64,000 nt of DNA, taken from positions 245,643 through 309,642 of the forward strand of contig NW_006763151.1 of NCBI RefSeq assembly GCF_000264905.1. Reading direction: 5' to 3'. The translations under genes and the position numbers were made by a program. A model generated the notes under the pieces. That model did no database searches, was not told where the DNA came from, and was given only the letters and a program-made list of their open reading frames with translations. This DNA is from Stereum hirsutum FP-91666 SS1. Lineage: Eukaryota > Basidiomycota > Agaricomycetes > Russulales > Stereaceae. Of this stretch, positions 35,589-47,645 are shown piece by piece; position 1 is the stretch's first letter, and every line of letters begins with the position of its first letter.

Positions 35589-36416
35589 GGTGGACAGAGA
35601 AGTGCTGGGAAGGAAAGTCTTTAGGTCGGGCGTCACTTCGGTGGAGCTCAAGACGAGGGACATAAATATTAGTCGGCAAACAGTGAGGATCACCTTTTTT
35701 CCCAGGGACGAGGAAATGACCGCTGATAGAGGGAAAAGCCGTCAACTGTTCTCATACCGATGAGCGTGAGAGCGTCACTGTCGCACGCGAGGATCCAGGA
35801 TCGAACCGAGGCCGGACGAACTGAACAAGGATGATTGAGACCAGACTTTACGTCTGCAAGCAAAAGGGCTCAATCAAATGACCGGAGATCGAGATTGCAC
35901 AGGATCGCCCTACAAAAGGCACCGTGCCGACCCGTCCGATGTTTCCGCAACGCCTCGAAGCGCCGTGCTGCAAAGTTTTCGCTCTCAGACTGGCTTCGTC
36001 GAGGCTCCTTCGAGAAGCGGCCAACAGCCACTGCTATGACGAACGATACTGGGTACGAGAGCTATAGTTGGAGAAAGAAGAAGTTCTTGCGCCACTGAGT
36101 GCGGGTGCGGAGATAGTTAGCAGAGCACACACGGAACGTATAAGTTGAGAAGTAAGCGCGTATCTCCAGTAAGAATATAGCTCAGGCGTGAGATAACTGT
36201 CAGACGATAGACAATAAGCGTTGCGGTACCGCTGTCATAAGGTTTTCGATTCGAAGCTTGCGTGGTTGCGCCCTCAAGCTGACTTATGCCCGTCGTTGAA
36301 GACGGTGAACTTTGGGACCGTTGCCTTCGAGCGCAACATGTTCAAGTCGTGACTCCTTCGAGTTCAATGCAACTTACAGGTGGTCGACCCTGAGAACGCA
36401 CTGTGGAAGACGGATA
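35589..36416. other. 5' flank of the P450 gene, no gene seen
   Basis: Holds the P450 promoter. Plus-strand frames such as 35835-36098 lack coding features and splice partners. It is low in recognisable motifs. Confidence 0.45.
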
Positions 36417-37704
36417 GGGTGAAATTCAGCCAAATTTAAGGTGATTTTCATGTTTCACCCAATTTTCGGTGGCCGCCGCTAGGCCGGCAGACGGCTTCGT
36501 TGAAATTCACCCAAACTTTGCAGGGAGCAACGAGCCTCTTACAAATCAAAATAAATTCGGATAGAATTACGGTAGAGCATGATCTGCTGTGTGGTTGACT
36601 CGGTCTACGTCAGAACCGTGCAATGTGCGGTGAATCGAGACGAAGTACTGCGAAGGACGGTGGCCACAAAGTAGAGTAGAGTGGCGTAGCCCGTGGGGCC
36701 GATGACATCATAGTCGTGTCTTGCTTCAACTCGACTCCCAGATCTCTTTGCTCTCTCTCTAGTACCACCACCACCACTCCCGGGTTTTCATCAACATTGG
36801 ACGTGATCTACTCTGCTCTGTGCTGGAATCTAGCTAGATTTCTGGTTGCCGCTCACGCTTCATGAGCCTCTATAGCTTGCCGGCCTCTGTTTGATCTTGG
36901 CTCTGAAGACTTGACATTTGCATTCCCGCTGACAAGGAACACGATTTGGAGGTCGCTTCAGTAACGATTGGGAAAGGGTCTGTTGGAAATTGTCGGAGAC
37001 GTGGATTTTACGGTTCCCTGAAAGGTGCAGTCGTACTCCATTCCATTCTTTCTTCGCTATCGGGAGCACCATGTGCTTCATACTTTTATGTGAGTGGGTA
37101 CGCACTCGTCACGCCCGCCCGCCTCCTTCGGTGAACGTGATTCTTATGACCTCCCTGATGGTTGTATACTGATCTGGCTCGATGTACTCGCTGACCTTGA
37201 CAACTCTCAACTTTCTTCCACCTCTCATATCTTTTTTGCCATTCTCTCTTTCCCTGCGGCCTCTCAATAGAGTTATGTCTTGCTGTTCAACTTTCATGGA
37301 GGGTGAAGCTACAGATAGGGCACAGGTAACACTTCTCAGTACTATATAGGAGTATGTTATCCCTAGTGTATCAGTGTATATACATAATTCATATTTAATC
37401 AAATTTCTCTCATGTTTCTCGCTCTCTCGGGTGCCAAAACAAACGGCCTGGCAGCCCTTCAGTAGGGTCTAAGCTGATCATGCATGAGAGCGTGAACCGG
37501 CTGCCGCACCTCCTCGAGTCAGCCCAAGATACGTGGATTTTCACCCGAACTTTGAATGAAATCTTCGGGTGAAAACGAAAAAAAACTTCGTGAATTTCAC
37601 CCGAAAATTTCACCCAAAATTGAGGTGAAGCCGATATCCGTCACCTAAGAATTAGGTGAAAATCCCATGCATCTTCGGTTGAAAAATCAGGGTGAAATTC
37701 ACCC
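36417..37704. mobile_element. MITE-like structure bounded by GGGTGAA/TTCACCC inverted motifs
   Basis: The left end has GGGTGAAATTCAGCC (36417-36431), then TTTCACCCAATTTTCGG (about 36455) and GAAATTCACCCAAACTTTG (about 36503). The right end has a perfect 12-base inverted repeat TTTTCACCCGAA / TTCGGGTGAAAA (37538-37549 and 37564-37575) and further TTCACCC and GGTGAAAA copies. It closes with the palindrome GGGTGAAATTCACCC (37690-37704). The motif clusters at the two ends lie about 1.1 kb apart and are broadly inverted. The interior has no transposase. It could be a non-autonomous DNA element or a nested pair of small foldback elements. Confidence 0.5.
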
Positions 37705-40700
37705 AATACGTACCCCCCAGTGAACTTGGTGAATGATGGTGACACGCGCGATCTGATCCCGATTAACCCTCCGCTTTGCTGAACCTTAAGTTATTTCCAG
37801 GCCGGTGAACTGGCACCGCGGACTCAAACATCTGGATTGGGCCCCTCTTCGGGAAAGCCTCGAAGTCTGCAAGCTACATCAAGCATTGAGAGTCACATAG
37901 AAAGCTATGGTCAGCCAAAATACCTCCGGCCAGAAAATATCATCACTTCATAAGCACGACTACTTATCATTCTCCGCGTTACCAAAGACAGAAGAGTGCG
38001 ATGTGATCTGGCAAGGTTCGTTCGGGAGGTAACCGACCCACAGTCTTGGCTATGGCATAAGATCTTGTAAGACCGTGACTCAATGTTGCTCTTCTTAGCT
38101 GGCAAGCGCCGATGAGTTCTTTCCTCGAGTTCACACAAACCTGGAAAAATAATATTACTCAAGACGTCTCTTGTTCAGCCGTTCGCAGTGTATTTGACCT
38201 CCAGAGATAACTGTTGATGATCCTACAACTTGTAATACCACCTTTGGAAATGTGAAAGGACGGAAGATTACCAGACCATGCCTTAGACGGGCTTCTTGAT
38301 AATTGGCTGGAACCGGAGGAAGAGCAAATACTTTTCGAAGGATGGTATTCCGCCTCCGAGGATGGACTAGGTGCTCTGCACATCGAATATACACCGATCG
38401 CGGACACCACAGCGACGTATTAATGGACTAACACCAACACGGCGATATCGCTACGGCCTCGAAACCGCAACTCAGGACGCCAGGAACAACGTCAACAACC
38501 CACAGGAAAGCGATACTTACGGATGGATCCATGATCAAGGTCTTGCACGGCCCGTCTGACGAGCATTGTATTAGGAAGGAAAGAAGGTTAGGTGACATCC
38601 TGTAATTGAGAACAGTACAAGGGCCCAGCTTGTCGCTTGAGGCCATGCCGAGCTGTACTGTTCAGGACAGAGCCCACCGATTACTTTGAGCATGCTGTGC
38701 AGGTGTGTGCACGACGCAACGGTAACACTGGTCGGAGGACTCTCTCTTGCCCACTGAATTGAAAATCCCGAGACTAGAGAACCCACGACCTGCTTCGTTA
38801 TGAGCTCTTGCAGGGCGGCAGAATGGAGATCGTTGGACCATGAGTTTGAGGTCCGAACTGTGAAATTGGGAACCAGAGAATGGACCCTATGTTCGAACCG
38901 CTCCTCCTTCCAGCTCATGGACATGTCGTGCTTCTTGCGCACAGTATAGACTTGTGATAATTTACTATCAAGAAGTCAAAGGCATCGAGCCCCGTGAGTG
39001 GCATGGGCAAGTCGTACACGTCAAAGGCAGAGATGAAAGAATTCTATACCGGAACTTCTGGAATAACGTGGACGATAAAGCTTACAAAAAAAAACTGCTA
39101 GCTCAACGTACCTCTAGTCCCGACCGACAAACCTCACAATCTCGTAGATCGGTACTTCCAGCTGACTGTTGTCTGTGAGCTGAATTTCTCCTTCATCTCG
39201 CCGACCCGTACAGCTAGACACCGAGCCGTTGTTGCCATGCGATCACAGACTTCGCCTTCATATCGATCGACGCTAAAAAGCAAAAGCATCATAAGTATAG
39301 CGACGGAAAAATTTAGGGCAAATTTAGGGCAAAGAGGCAAGGCCGCGACTCCGGAACATGTCCCTCCATTGCTCTTCGATGAAAGCGCCGACACTAGTCA
39401 GCTATCAAATAGTTAAACAGTGAATGATCTTTCCTGTCTTCTGGCGGCCTTAACTCATATGCATAGGCCCTAGGCCATAGGTACCTCCTTGATGACCGTT
39501 GCTTGAAAGCTGGAAGTCTCCATTTGCGCGACTGTTCCTCCCAGCCGGAGGCCAAGTCTTCGTTATGTGCGCTACGGAGACTCACCCCTATCTATACTGA
39601 GAGCCAAAGAACCACTATGAGTAAAAGCGCAAGTGAACGAGTGGACATGAGTAATCAAATCTGTCGGAGGATTCCCTACCTATTGTTTGAACTGAAGGTC
39701 CCGATGCTTCTCAAAGACACCTACGATCCCCCTCGACCCCTCGAAATAACCAGTTGTACATCGTAACGACGCAATCTCTTCGAAAGTCCCTTTCAACCTT
39801 CCCCTCGAAGGATGTCTCCCGCGATGGCCGTACCTGACTAAATTAGCCATGCCCATGTTCACAGCGACGCAGCCAAGGTTGGCAGCTGAGTCGTGTTGAG
39901 CCTACGTTGAACACACTTGGCTGCGCTTCTGCAGTCGTGTCGTCCGGCGTAATCACCTTGTACTGCGAGCGATGGGAAGGCCGATAAAGACCAGTGAGCA
40001 TTTGTTGCTGCCACGATCCTGACGTAGTGATCATGGATCTGGTACCTTCCGCTTCGTCTCAGTACCGCGGATCGCCTGATGTGTCCCTGCTGCCGACTTC
40101 TCTACGCGATTCACGTTAGTAAACAACAGCGTTGAAGTGAAAGGAGTTAGTTACCTGGTTGTACTCGGATGAGTCAAGGGTTTCAATGTTGGCAGTGGAA
40201 GCCTACATGAGGATCGTCGTACAAATCTCGCGCGAAATAAACGGCATGATGGCTAGCCCAATGGGCCACCTTTCAAGGGTTGCCTCCGAGGCAACATATT
40301 AAATATGTAAATGTTTCGTCTCCATCATTGTCAGTGGTACTCGACGCTTCAGTATGCCGTCCCGGCGCTTCACTCCTTGCCACCCATTCATCAGCGTTGC
40401 TACGCGAGGCCCAAAGGTATTCAAAGGGCACGTAGTAAGAGCGCATAGCGTAAGCGGTCGATCACGACCTCCTACATTGTACTGTCAAAGTCAATCGCGC
40501 CCCGTCAGACACTTTTCACGGGTTACTCTGTTCTGAGCCTAGCGAATGGTTATCAGTGTCCTAGACGCCAACGATATGGCCGCCGGTGGCGGCTGTTGTG
40601 GCTGACCAAAGCGACTCGTGAGCACCACCACCTTCTGAACGGAACAGAATCATCGAACATAAATATAGTCTGCGAGCATTACGATGGTTGTATGCCCAAC

Positions 40701-42391
40701 ATTCATCAGCGTTGTTCCTGTAAGATGCCGGTTAAACAGGGGCTGTCAAGCAAAATCGCTTAACGCTCAGATTGTGGCGTGAGCGTGAGGCTGACCAGTA
40801 AAATGACGGGTTTCCAGCCACACATAACTCCTTCGTCGACCGGGCCTCACACGCGCACATGGCGTATAACCCGCGAGGAGCACTTCGACCCATAAGACGG
40901 GAAGCAGGAAGATCCAACAGCAGCGGAGTGAGCCAGATCTGCAAGCCCCAAGCTTCACCCATACCCACACCACCTCGGAGTTATTGACGAACAACGATCG
41001 ACTGGACATTCGCCGACGCTCGAGATTCCATTGATATCTGCCCTCCCACTGGCCACATCGCGACTTCTGTATGATAGCCCCAGTGGGCCCAATGTTGAAC
41101 AGATCTTAAAACGAGAGATCCAATTAAACGTTCGACTAGAAGCGTTTGTTGGATCTCCCCTCGGGGATATGTGCTTTGCCCCTGGTATGCAGCAAGACCG
41201 GAGAAGTGCAGATTGTACGTGTGAGCTGTGCGTCCCGATGCCTCGTTGCGTGACCGACTGGTTATGTGGTCCTGGGCGGCTGTCATCCCGGACAGATCCG
41301 AACCGCGTAAGATTACCGTGTGGATGGATATTGGCCTATGTTTGAGCGATTATGACCTACATCTAGGCCAGGTTGGAGGCGGTCGAGACGAGCACATGTG
41401 AAGGTGAAGTGGAAATAACGAGCTGCGAGAGGAAAGCATAGGGTTGAACGAGGATCTTCGAACCGGCGTTTGGTAAGAAAACATACCGGGTGCCCTTATG
41501 CTTCGTGTAAAAAGACATAGACACGTAATAATAATACGTCCAACTTCAAAGCACCGTGGTACAGGTGACCTTTATCTCCCTGGAAGCGAGAACCTGCCCG
41601 TCGAATGACGGAGTGACCTTCGGCCACTTGGCCTGAGCCTACGCAAAGAAGCCGACAACGAAGCCGCCGGGGTAGGAGCTGAAGTTAGACACTTGTGTAT
41701 GGCCGGCTGCAATCCAACGCAGCTGACTCGCTGGATGGGTTCGTGCGTACAGTAGAAGTTTGCGAACAAACCGAGGCTACAAGCTGATATTTTTGCGTCG
41801 GAGGCGATGACCTGGCAAGGATAGACCGGCTTGAGAGAAAGATAGGTACATCAATAGAGTCACGTACTGTATGCAGAAGACTTATTGGGCTTCTAGGAGA
41901 AGCTGCAAGTCACCGCAACTCTCGTATCAACCGACTTGGACATTCGTTGTCCTTTCCGTGATGACGACTCGGAGGCCGTTCTCCCGTGGAGTTGTAGGAC
42001 ATTCACGAAGCTTGCGACAAAATTATAGCCCTTCCCGCCCGAGGTCCTGTTCATAGGTTGAGTGGCACCCCAGCGGTGGCACACGCGAGAGAAGATCGTG
42101 GTGAACGTACACAAAGCGACGGAACCCGAAAGGGGGAACTAGGTTGTGGTAACCGGGTAATGCCGCCGTGTTTACGTCATGCGCTGTAACCGGAGTGCGC
42201 TTTGACCCGCTGTGCTTCTTGCCTCCTCCTCATCACCTCAGTCGACCTTCAAGCTCGAGATAATATCATACTATACTCTCTTGGGCAATAATACACAACA
42301 CCTTTGCGACAGTTTATCTCTTACAAGATCAACACTTGCTCCAGCGTCGTCCTACCTTTGTATCTAGTGTATCATAGCTTGTGCCTTACAA
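37705..42391. other. 4.7-kb gene-poor region
   Basis: No gene could be supported on either strand. The longest frames (minus 38571-38942, 123 codons; plus 41031-41345, 104 codons) have no recognisable domain, no consistent splice partners and no homology I can name. It may contain decayed mobile sequence, a long non-coding RNA or a lineage-specific gene. The last 150 bases (42240-42391) are the likely promoter and leader of the LIM gene. Confidence 0.45.
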
Positions 42392-43904
42392 ATGCATCCT
42401 TATGGTGGAACGCCTATTTGTCCGAGGTGCTCTAAAGCTGTCTATGCTGCAGAGCAGGTGAGTGGTCTCCATATTTTTATTCCATCTTGTTGCTGAGTGG
42501 CGCCGATGATCGCAACAGGTAATGGGTCCGGGAAGGAAGGTATGTCTCGCCACTCAACGCTAAATATGAAGCGTATCCTGATCAGTCCTTAACTTCGCGA
42601 AGTTGTATCACAAAGTGAGTTCCTCATGTTCTGAGGCTTTGGATATATCATGAACGAATCCCATTTCAGCCTTGTCTATCCTGCATGGAATGCAATAAGC
42701 GGCTAGATTCCTATAATCTTGTAGAACATGACCAAGAGGTACGCTTCTGAGGAATATGTTGCGCCGACTTCAGCGCTGACGGTTTCTCCTTGGACTTCTC
42801 GGTGCAGCCATATTGGTAGGATTTTTCTTCCATTTGTCATGTTGTATGTCACACTTATATCTCTTCAGTAAGAATTGCCACACGAAGCTCTTCGGTACGC
42901 GCGACCTCCGGCAGGCCAACTTGCCGCACCGGGATGGCGCTGCACCCCTATCCCCCACACGCACTGGCTCCTTCCAACTACCCAACGTACAATCTCCCGC
43001 GAATACCGGTTCTCCGCGATCATCTGTTGATGGACCGCCTCTACCTCCTCGCACCACCAGATCCCCGCCTCCTCTACCTGGTCGCCACAACAACAGTGGA
43101 AGCTTCTCGCTCAAACCAACGCACTCTCTGAGTCCCACCGCCAATTCTTTCTCATCTTCCATCGGTAGACCTACATCGCCACCCGGATCAGGCCACTTCA
43201 ACTCGGTCGCAGAATACGAGGAAGACGACGACAATGCAGTAATGGATAATACGTCAGAACTCGAATCCTCCGACCGAGAAAATTCACTCCAGCCGCTCTC
43301 TCGCACCGGTATTCCCAACCGCACGGTATCAGCAGAATCGCCGCTTCAGCAACGCCAATTCCAAACAGCATCCCCTGGGACCGTAGGGCGCGCACAATCG
43401 TCAATTGGAGGGACGATGAGCATGAAGTTCAATGGCAGTGCTACCCTGGGGAGGGGAACTATGTCGCCTTTGACGACTTCTCCGACTGGGACGAGATATG
43501 GTGTAGGGTTAACAGGCGAGTTGAAGCCTATGCAGACAGGAGGTAGATGGGGTGCGGAGACGCCGAAGTGCCCTAAATGTGGGAAGAGTGTATATTTTGC
43601 GGAGCAGGTGCGTGTATATCCTTGTACTTGATTCCTTCTTGAGGTTGACCATCCTTGCATCGCTACACTAGGTCAAGGCTGTAGGAAAGACATGGCACAA
43701 GGGCTGTCTGCGGTGCGGAGAGTGCAATACCACCTTGGATTCGAGCCGTCTGACTGAGAAGGACGGAGAGCCATTTTGCAGTAGGTGCTATAACAAGGTC
43801 AGCCTCGTGTTGCCATGTCTCGCGCGGTGAAGTACTGATACAGCCCACAGCTCCACGGTCCTCGAGGAGGAGGTTACGCGTTGCTGGGAAAGGCAGGAGG
43901 TTAG
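42392..43904 (+). CDS. Two-LIM-domain protein (CRP/CRIP type), 364 aa
   Basis: Eight exons fit exactly: 42392-42457, 42519-42539, 42603-42614, 42670-42738, 42808-42815, 42869-43607, 43672-43797 and 43851-43904. LIM domain 1 (residues 9-62) reads CPRC, YHKPCLSC, CNKRLD, EPYCKNCH and is assembled from six exons, three of which are microexons of 21, 12 and 8 nt. A basic GTRDLRQANLPHR and a Ser/Pro-rich linker of about 230 residues follow. LIM domain 2 has CPKCGKSVYFAEQ, TWHKGCLRC, CNTTLD and EPFCSRCYNK. A Gly-rich tail ends the protein. LIM domains mediate protein contacts, often at the actin cytoskeleton or in nuclear complexes. The linker is PxxP-rich and could bind SH3 domains. Start ATG 42392 is the first in frame. 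Confidence 0.92.
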
Positions 43905-44363
43905 ATGAAAGACATGCCTCTGTTTACGATCGCTTTATGATAGCGCACGATGTGCTGCGTATGTGTGGACCCCTCCTTCTCCACGAACTATGATTTATTC
44001 GTATGTTTTCGGTTTTACTGCTATGTTCCGGCCTCTGTGCTATTGTACGCCGCCATTTATTTTGTCTGCCGGTATATTTGAATTCGATCGCTATAATATG
44101 TTGTATTTGAGGCATACATTGTGAGGCTATAAAATAAAGGAAGGACGATTGTTTTGTGTGAGGCCTGCTACGGAGACTTTGAACGAAGGAAGAGATATGT
44201 TTACGCCATTCAACAGACGGAGTTTTAAATCACGGCAGTTGCCGAAATTGAGAAGCGGACGAGTGCACAACATCGAAGGTGGCCCCGGACGCTCTAGTCA
44301 CTACCCCTTGCTACTCACCGCCATCGAGGACGACGGCGACAACGACTGTGAGATTCACAACAG
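43905..44363. other. Intergenic between LIM and TAF8-like genes
   Basis: 459 bases holding the LIM 3' UTR and the promoter of the next gene. No other feature is seen. Confidence 0.5.
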
Positions 44364-46321
44364 ATGGAAACCAATACATTCAAACTGCTTGAATCCACGA
44401 CGATCAAGACTTTGCACGCTCACAGCTTTACGCGCTCGTCCACTCAAGCCTCACTCGTGCTCACAGACCTCCTGTCCCGGTATCTTTCTCTGCTCACATC
44501 GACATGTGCACAATATGCGCAGCACGCAGGTCGAACGAATCTTACCGCACGCGATGCTCTATTTGCCCTGGACGAAATGGGAGTGAATGTGGATGAACTG
44601 GGCGATTATGCGAGCGTGGAAGGGATGGAGTTGGGACGATATGCGCAACAACGGACAGCAAGGAGAGTAGAGGAGCTGAATGAGCTCAAGGGTCAGTCGT
44701 GCCTTGTCAAATACAGTCGCTGTTTACCTATCAGTTTGCTTCTGCTCATACTTAGCGGTCCTACGGGAGGGTCTCCCATTGTCACGCGAGGTAATTCCGC
44801 TGGAATATGCTCCATTACCCGACATCCTTCCCGATGACAACGACGATGAGGATGATGAGGATGATAATGAGCCTGAGGAGGAAGACGAACCTTCTCGTCA
44901 GGAGGGAACGACGGAAGTAGAACCACCGAGTGCGAAAGTCAGGAAACATGATGAGATGGAACTTCTGGACGACTTCCCTCCTCTTCGACGTGTGTCGCAG
45001 CTGCCAGTAACACCTCCGCCACAACCTACAACGCCTCCACTTCCGCTATCTCCTATCTCAAATCCATCATCCCCAGCCCGCAAACGTCCACGGACAGAGA
45101 ACTGGCAGCCACCAGACCATATCCCGAGCTTCCTCCCACCCTTTCCATCTGCTTCCCGTGTTTCTCCAGAACCTGAGCCTCTCCCGCTTGCCTCCCTTGC
45201 ATCGCGGAATCCTGCAGCAGACCGTCCAGCATCTCCGCCTCGGCATTCTTCGACTGCACCAGCAGATTACGCCACAGCCGTCCCATATACGGATTCATCT
45301 CTGTCCGGAATTCCAGAATGGCATCTCCCAGCCTCATTACTCCCCTCATCGACTTCGTCTTCCCAGTTGTCGTCATCTCACCCCCGCCTTCCAACCCCCC
45401 AAGTCCCGCCCTCTCTTATAGCAGCTTATCACCACATCCTCACCCATCCACCACCCGCGAACCCGAACGCCGCGAACCCCTCTCGTCACCGTGTCGCTAT
45501 GGCTCTTCTAGACCAGACACAAAAGAAATCACGCTGGGAGCCCGCTGACACGCTCTACGCGAACTTGACGCCTAACCTCCCAACGGTCGCTCCGTTTGGT
45601 CCATCATATGCCGTTCCTGTTAATGCAACTCCACAGAATGAAAAGAAAGATGAGGATGGGAAGGACAAGGAGAAGAGATTACCGGGCGTTCATCCGCGTT
45701 CCGTCGTTCCATTCGAAAGAGGGTCACCGCTCATAAGCTCTCAAACCTCTCGAATACCGGAGTTAGCGCGCGAGGTGCTGCCGGTATGTCATCTTGCGAT
45801 CATGTTCCGTTTCAATTTTCTTCAATTTATTTTCGTTGCCTTTTGGGTCTAATCACTCACTCACTTCCATTTTTCATCATTTCCGTCAGAACCTCGTGCA
45901 TACGCGGGTTACCCGTCTCAGTCACCCGCCCATTCTTTACAGAAGCAACGAGAAGTTGACGTATGGTCCTGGAGTGCCTGCTCATTGGAACAAGACCGCC
46001 GTTCCTATCCTCCCTGCAGGCGTTACCGCTGGTCCAACGCCCATCACTAATCTTCCAAATGGCCTGACCAATGGCAAAGGCAAAGAGAAAGCCAAGGATT
46101 CCGACAAGGATAAGGACAAGGCGGCGAATGGTGATGGGCCGGAGAAGGAGAGCGTATTGCCGGATGCAAGGTTCTATGCTACCTGGGATTATGAGCCGAG
46201 GAACTATAGAGACCAACTAATACCCACCTCGAAGAGAGCCAAGCAGCCAGGTGTTCAGAGCAATATGTTCGGGGTGGGCATGAAGAGGAGCACGAGTGAG
46301 AGCTATGGGAAGGCAGGTTAG
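44364..46321 (+). CDS. Histone-fold (BTP) protein, TFIID TAF8/TAF3-like, 595 aa
   Basis: Three exons fit exactly (44364-44691, 44756-45783, 45890-46321). Residues 5-95 form a bromodomain-associated histone fold (KLLESTTIKTLHAHSFTRSS, LTDLLSRYLSLLTSTCAQYA, DALFALDEMGVNVDELGDY). An acidic stretch follows (DDNDDEDDEDDNEPEEEDE), then a motif DHIPSFLPPFPS resembling the TAF8 signature (xxLPPFP). After it are a long Pro/Ser-rich region and a basic, Lys/Asp-rich C-terminal part (KGKEKAKDSDKDKDKA). TAF8 and TAF3 each pair with TAF10 in TFIID. The LPPFP motif favours TAF8; a PHD finger as in animal TAF3 is absent. No other gene of that complex is adjacent. Confidence 0.8.
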
Positions 46322-46814
46322 CTTTTTGCTCGACATCGCGGTGCTTCGGGCATGATGCTACAGTTGTTGGAGTGGATGGACGATGTGTTTGACTGTTTTA
46401 TTCTTTGTACTTCATTTATTTTCGCTGCGTTGTTTTGTCGATTGCAATTCGCTGTCCTCTTCGTTTCCATGGTTGTTCTTCGTACTTCTCAGAGCTACAC
46501 TCCATGCTGTAGTCTGTACTTAGGAGAGTGGTCATTGAGCTCGACTCACGAAACCGGATTGCGTAGTGATTCAGAGCTATTGACATCTGCAGAAGACCTA
46601 CGAAACACCTGGGGGTTTATTTATTTAAATTGAGTGGACCTCTTCGTGGTGCACCCATGGATGTTCAGACTTGATATTGTGTTCTGATCGGCTACCAGTG
46701 ACTGGTGAATTTTGTGGTCTCGTGGTAAAGAATTGAATTTAAGGCTCTTGAGTTGGTCCTAGCCTTCGGTCAGAGCAGAATAAATTATAATGTCACTTGA
46801 TACACCATAAATAA
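46322..46814. other. Intergenic upstream of tRNA-Lys
   Basis: 3' flank of the TAF8-like gene; T-rich around 46370-46440, and AT-rich immediately before the tRNA. No gene is seen. Confidence 0.5.
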
Positions 46815-46926
46815 GCCCCGCTAGCTCAATCGGATAGAGCGTCAGACTTTTACGAACTTCTCCTCTCAAGGGTCCAATCTTGTAAATTCAATCTGAAGGC
46901 TGCGAGTTCGACCCTCGCGCGGGGCT
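46815..46926 (+). tRNA. tRNA-Lys (anticodon UUU), with 38-nt intron
   Basis: Acceptor stem GCCCCGC (46815-46821) pairs with GCGGGGC (46919-46925). D-arm GCTC...GAGC. Anticodon stem TCAGA (46842-46846) pairs with TCTGA (46892-46896). Anticodon TTT lies at 46849-46851. T-arm GCGAG-TTCGACC-CTCGC. The intron occupies 46853-46890, directly after position 37 as in nuclear tRNAs, leaving a 74-nt mature body before CCA addition. A TTTT run at 46928-46931 is the likely RNA polymerase III terminator. The D-loop contains one extra base relative to the commonest form. Cytoplasmic lysine decoder. Confidence 0.93.
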
Positions 46927-46958
46927 ATTTTGTTGCGGCCAACTGTATTTCTGTTCGA

Positions 46959-47048
46959 CAAGAAGGGTAGCGAAGGGGAAAAAGGAGAAGGAGGGGAGAG
47001 GGGGAACGGAGGGAATGGAGGGGGCGGAGGTGAAGGCGAAGGAAGGGC
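46959..47048 (+). repeat. 90-base homopurine tract
   Basis: The plus strand is almost entirely A/G (repeats of GGAG, GAGG, GGGGGCGGAGG) for about 90 bases, starting some 30 bases downstream of the tRNA terminator. Such tracts can form triplex DNA and tend to vary in length. No coding role is apparent. Confidence 0.7.
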
Positions 47049-47645
47049 ACCTTGCGCGGTGGCGCGCCGCGGAATTGACAGATCTTGCGTTCGAACCCGA
47101 GTGAGACCATTCTCCACAGTTATAGCACGCTGTCTAATGACTTTCTCGTGTATTTATCTCCAATACGAGAGAGCATGGCCGTCGATTAGGACGACTGTCT
47201 TCATATTCAATTTGGCCACCCTCGTTCGTGGGACTGGCCCCGAGTTTCACAGTCGAGGTATTAAGATCATGTAGGTTTTTCGTAGGCACAAGCCGTGTTA
47301 TCGCACAGGGAATACAGAGCCAAGGAGATAAAATCACAGTCCGCTAATCGCTACAATTTCAAGGAATGGAGGTATAAGAGCTACAAAATACGACGACCGG
47401 TACCGGTACCAGCCCATTATTCGCAAATACCCTAAAGACGACCCAGCCTACAATCATCGTCCAGAAATCATCCAGCGTTCGTCGTTGATCATCGTCCTCC
47501 CCGTTCAACGGGTCTCGGGGCACAGTGTCCTCGTAAAGCGACATGACAAGCCATCATATGGAGGCGAGCGTAAGCGACCGGGGAAGGAGAATCCGCAATC
47601 CGAAAGGACGAGGAACCCGCGCAAGGCCAACAAGCAGCATAAAAC
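47049..47645. other. Intergenic, no gene seen
   Basis: A TTCGAACCCGAG sequence near 47091 resembles the T-arm of a tRNA but no matching acceptor or D-arm is present; it may be a tRNA relic. The rest is the 3' flank of the DUF7598-like gene. Confidence 0.45.

Noticed and set aside
37538..37710. CRISPR-like or phage attachment repeats
   Set aside because: Short palindromic motifs of unequal spacing in a eukaryotic genome; better explained as a foldback or MITE end.
47080..47115. T-arm-like sequence suggesting a second tRNA
   Set aside because: The T-stem has two mismatches and no partner for the acceptor-like TGAGACC was found.
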